Source: Histomonas meleagridis (Eukaryota > Parabasalia > Tritrichomonadida > Dientamoebidae). From it: a stretch of 64,000 nucleotides of DNA. Positions within the stretch are counted from its first letter, which is position 1. Every line of letters begins with the position of its first letter. Location: positions 310,001 to 374,000 of the forward strand of contig WSYJ01000146.1 of the NCBI GenBank assembly GCA_020186115.1, read 5' to 3'. This document shows positions 58,249-64,000 of the stretch, in pieces. The position numbers and the translations under genes were made by a program. A model generated the notes under the pieces. That model saw only the letters and a list, made by a program, of their open reading frames with translations. It did no database searches and was not told the DNA's origin.

Positions 58249-60681
58249 ATGCTAGAATCTGTTTTATTGGGCGAACCACCAAGATATGAAGCAGAAATTA
58301 GCAAACCTATCAATATTTTATATTTCGAAGAGTTTGAAAAAATGAATTTTTCAGAGATGACAGAATTCGAAGAGATATTATCAATTTTAAAAACACTTCA
58401 AGAGATAATAGAAAACGCCCAAAAAACAATGTGTATGCATGCAATATATTTTGTTTTAAGTTCTTTGCTGCCAGTTCATTTTGATGTTTTTATGACTCTA
58501 AATTTTTTAGAAGTTATTACTGACAAACTTTCGCAAATTGCATGCGATGGGGAAAGTATTTTAAAAAATGATTTTGATATGGTAGTATTTAATCTTATTT
58601 CTAGCAATATAGTACCAATTATGGCTCAATATCTCTTTTCACCATCATTTTCAAGGTTTCAAGCATTTGTTGTTGCTAACGAATATCCACATACATGTGA
58701 TTTACTTAGAACAATGTATTCTTCCAAAAGATTTACACAATGGGTGATGAGCCCAAAGCGCAATTCTTATTCTCTCGACATAATTCTTGAATCCATTTTC
58801 CCAGCACGCGTTTCAGAACTTCCACCAGAACTATCAACAGAAATTGCTCGATGCCTTATAAGTGCATCCCTTTTAATCAAGCCTTTATCAAGTAGTGACC
58901 TTAAATTGACTGTCTCTCTCCTTATTTCGACTATTGCTAGGTTCCTTAAGTATTCGCCTGAATCTTTTTGTAATGCGTCGACCGTTTATTGCCTTCAACA
59001 AGTAAAAACTTCGAAAATCATAGCCCCTCCACTTGCTGATATTAGAAACCATCCCGAATTAGCAAAGCTTGATGCAGTGCTTCAGCTTGTCCGATTTTCT
59101 AATTATCATATTCACATAAATAATAAGTATCATCTTCTCAAATTAGCATCTATTTCTCCATCAATGAAAGCAGAAATCCTTAACCACCACTTCCATAAAT
59201 TTCAAAAAGATCCTAAGGAACTTAAGTTTTTATATAATAATATTGCAATAGATACAACAGCACAAAACGCAATTTTTAATGAGTTTCCTGACAACCTTAC
59301 TGAGCTCTCAATCCTTCTTCGATCCCAATCTAAGGATAAACTCAAGAAACTTGCTTATACAGAATATCTCCAAAAAATTCTCAATCTTATATTTGTTACA
59401 ATAAAAAACCTTCCAACGGCCTCATGTAATCTTAGTATTTTGGTTAGTAGCTCAAAAGTCATGTCATCTCTAATTGGTTATGAAAATTATGTTTTCCAAA
59501 AAGAAATTCGTAACACCCATCGCTTTAATGGCTTTGAAGCGCTATCTCCACATTTCATTGCTGTTGCTTGTGCAGTAGCAGAGTCGATGATTTCGTCACC
59601 TCTTTTTCCTCATTTTGATTGTAACAATCCATCTTCGTTTGTTCTTAAGGCAGCGTTTGATGACATGTCATTAACATTAATTTCTCGCCCGAAGGAACTT
59701 CTTACATATTTATTTAATACTGATCCAACACCATGTAAATGTTCTATCCTAGTTTCTGGCTTAACATCATCAAGTGCCAAGCCTTATCTAAAGAATTGGA
59801 AGTTCTATTTTATTGCAAACATCACCAAACTTGTTCAATACGGAATTTCTCTTCTTAAAATCCCATCAGAAATAACCGTTGACATAACCGCCCAATATTA
59901 TTTATCACTTGTAAAATTTTCTGTTGAACAAAACCTTGATAAAGGTTTAATTCAATCATTATTATCTGTTCCTATTGAGCTTACATGTGTTATTGGTAAG
60001 AAAACTCTTGAAATGGAAGTCATTAATTCCCAAAAAACTCTTTCACATTTTTTCAGTTTTATTGAGAAAGTCCTTCAATCGCCAATAGTTAAAAGTTTTA
60101 TATTACTTGTAGCTAGACGCGACTTTTGGGATTCATTATTTTTCTGGCTTAATCCTAATGTAATGACACTTACTACAAAACTTCCATCAAAAATAATTCG
60201 AATCTTTTCTAAACTTTCAGACTTTGATAACACGATGAATAATACACTTGTTGGTACGCAACGAGTTATTGTTGATTGTTTACATTTCCATTTGGTTGAT
60301 ATCATTATCGATCACATTAATAATTTGAGATTCGAAGATTTAAATGTTAATATAAGTGAACGAAGTTTATTTGTCGTTTCGATTCTTCAATTGTTACTTT
60401 CGTGGTGTTCTCCTCCTCCACTTGCTTCGTATGTAGTGATGAAAATAAGGCCGGAATTAGTCGAAGCAATTCATCAATTCGGAGTCGGAACACCATTCGA
60501 AAATATGATCGTGGAAATGGTTAACATATTAAACAACGAGTTCGAAAAGGCTGCAAAAGGTGATCCGAAGGAAATAGTGGCAATACAGACAGTGTTCGAA
60601 GGAGAAAAAGTTGATGCGTTATTGAACAAAATATTTTTCACGGTGTTAAAACAGTATCAACAGAAAAAAAATATAATTTGA
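58249..60681 (+). CDS. 810-residue protein of unknown function
   Basis: The product has 810 residues and is helical throughout, with no signal peptide, membrane helix or low-complexity region. Alternating hydrophobic helices (FALSEIL-like and VVSILQLLLSWCSPPPLA) recall HEAT or ARM-type superhelices, but the motif spacing is irregular. No catalytic motif was seen. One candidate class is the large alpha-solenoid scaffolds used in trafficking or nuclear transport. The first residues (MLESVLLGEPPRYEAEISKP) are polar. Its neighbours give no functional hint. Codon use is ordinary for the window. Confidence 0.8.
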   Translation: MLESVLLGEPPRYEAEISKPINILYFEEFEKMNFSEMTEFEEILSILKTLQEIIENAQKTMCMHAIYFVLSSLLPVHFDVFMTLNFLEVITDKLSQIACDGESILKNDFDMVVFNLISSNIVPIMAQYLFSPSFSRFQAFVVANEYPHTCDLLRTMYSSKRFTQWVMSPKRNSYSLDIILESIFPARVSELPPELSTEIARCLISASLLIKPLSSSDLKLTVSLLISTIARFLKYSPESFCNASTVYCLQQVKTSKIIAPPLADIRNHPELAKLDAVLQLVRFSNYHIHINNKYHLLKLASISPSMKAEILNHHFHKFQKDPKELKFLYNNIAIDTTAQNAIFNEFPDNLTELSILLRSQSKDKLKKLAYTEYLQKILNLIFVTIKNLPTASCNLSILVSSSKVMSSLIGYENYVFQKEIRNTHRFNGFEALSPHFIAVACAVAESMISSPLFPHFDCNNPSSFVLKAAFDDMSLTLISRPKELLTYLFNTDPTPCKCSILVSGLTSSSAKPYLKNWKFYFIANITKLVQYGISLLKIPSEITVDITAQYYLSLVKFSVEQNLDKGLIQSLLSVPIELTCVIGKKTLEMEVINSQKTLSHFFSFIEKVLQSPIVKSFILLVARRDFWDSLFFWLNPNVMTLTTKLPSKIIRIFSKLSDFDNTMNNTLVGTQRVIVDCLHFHLVDIIIDHINNLRFEDLNVNISERSLFVVSILQLLLSWCSPPPLASYVVMKIRPELVEAIHQFGVGTPFENMIVEMVNILNNEFEKAAKGDPKEIVAIQTVFEGEKVDALLNKIFFTVLKQYQQKKNII

Positions 60682-61114
60682 GTAAATATTTTGTGTTTTT
60701 TGTAAATTTGGATAAATATTTTTTTTAAAGCACTTCAGTTTTTGAATATAAATCCGATGATTTTTAATTCATTCGATTCTATCGTTGGAGAAACTTAATG
60801 ATATCATTAAGAAACAATGCGAAGAATTAGCAGAATGTGAGCTAACTGTTATGGATTCGTTGAAGACATATCCTATATGTTTGCGCTTTCGATTGTTAGC
60901 AAGACGATTCGGGAGAAATCATTTCAATCAGTTCAATTGCATGAACGGTCAGTTGGTTTTTTTGTGAACTTATTCAATTTGAACCGATAAAGCTGTAAAA
61001 ATTGTCAAAAAGTGTAATGCCGCGTTCAACGATTTATGTCTCGTGTAAAAAGGTTTACACCACTTTTTCATTGGCGTATCTGTGTAGCAGCCGAAAAGTG
61101 GCGAAAGTTTCTAA
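60682..61114. other. intergenic stretch, nothing identified
   Basis: About 430 bp. A short open frame near 60785-60967 lacks an ATG at its start and has no recognisable protein. No clear promoter element lies near the ATG at 61115. Confidence 0.5.
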
Positions 61115-62443
61115 ATGACGAAGTGTCTCACATATGAGGAATCTTTTGTTATTCTAAAAAAGGCTACAGAAATAAATATTGCTCTCATGGATGCTGTTGT
61201 TAAGAAGCTAGATGCATTTCATGGCAATATTAACCATATGCTTGATTCTTTATCTAAGAAAAAACTTGAGATTCCTGTTAAGCGTGACCGTAAACCTCTC
61301 TTTGATCGTAAGTTTCAATTCAAGAAAGACAAAGATTTAATCAAAATGAAAGATATTGAACCTAATCTTTCTAAAGCATGGAACATTTTATGTAATCAAA
61401 TCATATGCCAACAAGCATCTCTTCGCGCTCTTAATGATGCTCTTAAGAAACCACTCATTAATCAATTTTTAAATCTTTCTCGTATCTATTCCACCAAAAC
61501 GGGTACCATGGAGAAATATTCAGCTATTGCTTCCAAAGATCTTGAATCTACACGCACATTGTATCATCAATCATATAATGCATATCAACAATTATCCGAA
61601 AACATTAATGATATTAAACAACGCATGGACTCCGACGCAGCAGCCGGCAAACCACGCGATCAAATCCTCAAATACCAACAATCACTTAATGATTTGAAAT
61701 CCACATTTAATAAGCTTCAAGATGAAGCCGTAAATGCGCTAGAAAAATATAATTATGCGAAACTCAGTTATACAAAATCGCTTGAGTCAGCTCTGACAGT
61801 GTTTGAAGAAGCCGAAATACAACGCGAAGAAGGAATCCGCAAATTATTCACAGATTTCACAACTCCGATCACAAATTACACTGAAACTAAGCAACAGATA
61901 TTTACAAATTTACGAGAAACTGTCGAAAAGATTAGTGTTGAAGAAGATATTGATAAGTATTACAAACCATCTGATGTTGAAGTTGTACCATCTACAGTAA
62001 TATTTGAAGCCAAGAAACTTCCTTTTGTTATCTCTGAGTATGTACCACCAGAACAAATATATTCTGATAAGTTACATCAATATGTAGCTGAAGTTAAAAC
62101 CGAATGTACACGAGACTTCGAATGTGACCTAGAAATCGCTGTCGGTGAACAAGTTACTGTCATGAGTGAAAATGGAGAATTTTGTAAAGTTATTACTGAG
62201 AAAGAAAGTAAAATTGGCACTGTTAGGAAGCAAAACTTGTCGAGATTAAGCGAATTCGACCATAAGCTGTATCGGGTCGTCGCTGACTACAACCCGCCAG
62301 GGAGGTCACCGGGGATGGCGGTTGTGGCAGGTGAAGTGGTCATGTCGCTACTTCAGTCACAAAACGAAATTTTGTGTCAAAACCCTTATAACAAGAAGGG
62401 AACAATCCCTTTGTCCAACTTAAAGTTATATCAATATGACTAA
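61115..62443 (+). CDS. F-BAR-like protein with two SH3 domains
   Basis: The product has 442 residues. Residues about 1-265 are helical and resemble an F-BAR/FCH membrane-bending domain: an N-terminal helix (EESFVILKKATEINIALMDA), a long coiled section (RTLYHQSYNAYQQLSENIND), and AVNALEKYNYAKLSYTKSLE. Two SH3 domains follow: residues about 325-378 (YVAEVKTECTRDFECDLEIA, VMSENGEFCKVI) and about 383-442 (LYRVVADYNPPGRSPGMAVV). The arrangement is that of syndapin/PACSIN-type proteins, which link membrane curvature to actin and dynamin. SH3 ligand pockets look diverged, with ALYDY-like residues only partly kept. The Pro-rich protein at 18445-18879 would be a possible ligand type, though this is speculation. 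Confidence 0.82.
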   Translation: MTKCLTYEESFVILKKATEINIALMDAVVKKLDAFHGNINHMLDSLSKKKLEIPVKRDRKPLFDRKFQFKKDKDLIKMKDIEPNLSKAWNILCNQIICQQASLRALNDALKKPLINQFLNLSRIYSTKTGTMEKYSAIASKDLESTRTLYHQSYNAYQQLSENINDIKQRMDSDAAAGKPRDQILKYQQSLNDLKSTFNKLQDEAVNALEKYNYAKLSYTKSLESALTVFEEAEIQREEGIRKLFTDFTTPITNYTETKQQIFTNLRETVEKISVEEDIDKYYKPSDVEVVPSTVIFEAKKLPFVISEYVPPEQIYSDKLHQYVAEVKTECTRDFECDLEIAVGEQVTVMSENGEFCKVITEKESKIGTVRKQNLSRLSEFDHKLYRVVADYNPPGRSPGMAVVAGEVVMSLLQSQNEILCQNPYNKKGTIPLSNLKLYQYD

Positions 62444-63484
62444 AGAATTAATGATTAAATGAATTTAACGAAAAGGAAAATTTTATTTTTAATGTTGCAG
62501 TCAACAAAACTAAAACAGAATAAAAATTAATGATCTTTAAGATGTTTAATGAAAAGGTTGTGTATCTGTATTTTTGTTTCCATGCGTTCATTACTTCCAA
62601 TTAGTGTTTTTTATTTTTGCGCGTGTGTTATAACTGTTATATTATATAGACTGACTTTAGAGATCAAGATTCTGATAATTATGTTTTAAATGTAATTTTA
62701 TATTATTTCTGTCAGGTTTAAATGAGTGCATTCTTTACAAATGTTCCTGTATCTTCCACATATTATTTCATTAAACTAGATGTTACAAGTAATTTTGCAA
62801 TACTTTGGAAATAAAAGTTTTCATATTTCTCTAGATTTTTCTTGTGTATATATTTTTATATATATAAATTTTTGATATTCATCATGGCTAATAGAAGTGT
62901 AGTAATACAAGGTGTCACTGATATAGTATCGATGGTTAAAAGAAAGGAATTTAATTTTAATTTTTTTTTATAATAATTTTGACAAAATTGTACAATCACT
63001 CCTCATTTGAAATTACCAAAAATGATTAATACTCAAGTAAAAACGGGATATTGGGGTAGTGCTTTTTTAAACATGAAAACAATAATAATTGCGTTTTATA
63101 TGATCCTGGAACACACAAGAATTTCCCACTTCATAAATGTTGATTTTATGACAACGGTTTATTTCTATCAAAATGTTGTTTTACAACCATTCAATTGTTT
63201 CCTTTTTTTGCGCTTTTGCAGAAACCCCACATGATATTACAAAAAATGGTCTTCCATATTTCCAAACAGTACCTTCATTGTTCCATATTCTCGTACGATA
63301 ATATCAAACCTCTGTCATGATATTGGCCCATTCAAAAAATTCAGCCCAGATTTACATCGTGTGAAAATTTCTTTCTTTCAACGTTCTTTTAGACAGAAAA
63401 TTTGAAATGAACCGCCATCCAAATTTTTGGGTTGATACTTTTTGAAGGATTACATCCAGAATCAGGCTTTCCCCAGAAAACCAA
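62444..63484. other. intergenic stretch with a decayed coding relic
   Basis: About 1 kb. A relic at about 62884-63240 reads MANRSVVIQGVTDIVSMVKR and, in another frame, QVKTGYWGSAFLNMKTIII. The TGYWGS part recalls the TGNWGCG loop of poly(ADP-ribose) glycohydrolase-like domains, but the match is only a few residues. The remainder is AT-rich. Confidence 0.4.
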
Positions 63485-64000
63485 ATGGACGATGAAATGA
63501 AGGTCAATATTCAATGGCTTCCTGGGGCAATTCTCCCAGTTGTAACGCACAGATCATCAACAGCAGAAGAGCTTTCCAATTTACTTCAATTCTCATGTTT
63601 TGACCATGAAAAAGTATTTTTATTTCATAATGGATGTGTTCTTGATCCTTACGAAACTTTGGCGCGTCAAGGCATTAAAAATGGGGATATTATTGAATGC
63701 AAAATAGTAAGCAAAATCGATAGATTTGTCGATTTATTTACAAAAGAAAATCAATCTATTGCTCGAGAAATAGCTCGCGTTTTAGATATGCAAACAGACA
63801 AAATCGACTCGGTGAAAGAAATGGAAAAAGCCGACTCTATCTCATCATATTCAGATTCGGATTCATATCAATTTTTGTTTCAAGAAAGTAGTAACATTGC
63901 AACTTCAAATGATATATCATCTGAGCCACTTCCAATAATATGGCAAAATGATGAATATGAAAATATAAGATATAAAACTGATTCAAATATACGGGAGATT
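63485..64000 (+). CDS. ubiquitin-like N-terminal domain protein, 3' part beyond window
   Basis: The frame is open from the ATG at 63485 to the end of the window (172 codons visible). Residues 5-75 look like a beta-grasp ubiquitin-like domain: VNIQWLPGAILPVVTHRS, then a helix STAEELSNLLQ, VFLFHNGCVLDPYETLARQG and GIKNGDIIECKIV, the usual L-x-D-x-x-T-L-x-x-x-G-I-x-x-G-D turn. The later part is Ser/Asp/Glu-rich and helical (FTKENQSIAREIARVLDMQ). The rest of the protein lies outside the window, so the class (UBL-adaptor, deubiquitinase or other) cannot be decided. Confidence 0.75.
   Translation, partial: MDDEMKVNIQWLPGAILPVVTHRSSTAEELSNLLQFSCFDHEKVFLFHNGCVLDPYETLARQGIKNGDIIECKIVSKIDRFVDLFTKENQSIAREIARVLDMQTDKIDSVKEMEKADSISSYSDSDSYQFLFQESSNIATSNDISSEPLPIIWQNDEYENIRYKTDSNIREI

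Noticed and set aside
60785-60967. Short frame between the 810-residue gene and the F-BAR gene
   Set aside because: It opens without an ATG, has only a late internal ATG and shows no family resemblance.
1-64000. tRNA, 5S rRNA or snRNA genes
   Set aside because: I looked for GGTTCGA-type B-boxes and cloverleaf stems by eye. The few matches lie inside coding genes, so none is claimed; a covariance-model search would be decisive.
1-64000. Complete transposons or viral insertions
   Set aside because: Apart from the short CENP-B-like relic I found no integrase, polymerase, capsid or DDE domain and no long terminal repeats.

Overview
The window is nuclear DNA of a parabasalid protist (trichomonad), most likely a Tritrichomonas-type species. 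The clearest lineage marker is a gene at 14435-15349 with the Initiator-binding domain (IBD) of IBP39, a fold known from trichomonad transcription factors. Ankyrin proteins with a DUF3447 domain, a BspA-like leucine-rich surface protein, the AT-rich base composition and short intergenic gaps agree with this. Genes lie singly on both strands. No rRNA, tRNA, CRISPR array or intact transposon was seen.

Layout. 1-3509 (-): DUF3447/ankyrin gene whose tail is at least 13 ankyrin units separated by AT-rich spacers, running off the left edge. 3784-11114: a coiled-coil protein, a pogo/CENP-B transposase relic, an ESCRT-I Vps23/TSG101 protein, a second coiled-coil protein and a UBR-type zinc finger fused to a TerD domain. 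12.6-19.5 kb: a broken surface-protein gene, the IBD factor, small hypotheticals and PDCD5. 19977-22760: separase. 23.3-31 kb: a membrane glycoside-hydrolase-like protein, a second DUF3447/ankyrin array, a secreted beta-helix protein, an MLF-like protein and an acidic membrane protein. 31.5-38.5 kb: a 1003-residue ankyrin protein, a bromodomain protein, a PP2A B56 subunit, a truncated DUF3447 copy and a tubby-like protein. 38.9-43.3 kb: a third DUF3447/ankyrin array, a cyclin and ribosomal P2. 43.9-50 kb: a BspA-like adhesin, an eIF3m-like pseudogene, a large ectoprotein with one G-run frameshift and an Hsp70 fragment. 50.5-64 kb: two small hypotheticals, CapZ beta, a RhoGEF-PH-Kelch protein, a decayed ankyrin gene, an 810-residue unknown, an F-BAR/SH3 protein, and a ubiquitin-like protein running off the right edge.

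The genes do not form one pathway. Several serve membrane and cytoskeleton dynamics (ESCRT-I, CapZ beta, RhoGEF, F-BAR/SH3). Others serve the cell cycle and chromatin (separase, cyclin, B56, bromodomain) or the cell surface (BspA-like, DUF5057-like relic, beta-helix, two glycoside-hydrolase-like proteins).

The most unusual structure is the repeated ankyrin exon plus AT spacer unit, about 170 bp long. It occurs at three loci on both strands, with open, frame-preserving exon-like blocks and spacers that lack obvious GT-AG or known trichomonad splice signals. A second pattern is a CGGTT/AACCG element close upstream of about 15 start codons, resembling the Myb-type M3 core promoter element described in Trichomonas vaginalis. 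Many relics (Hsp70, eIF3m-like, DUF5057-like, DUF3447, orphan ankyrin unit, transposase) show active gene duplication and decay. Domain calls were made by eye and no database search was run.
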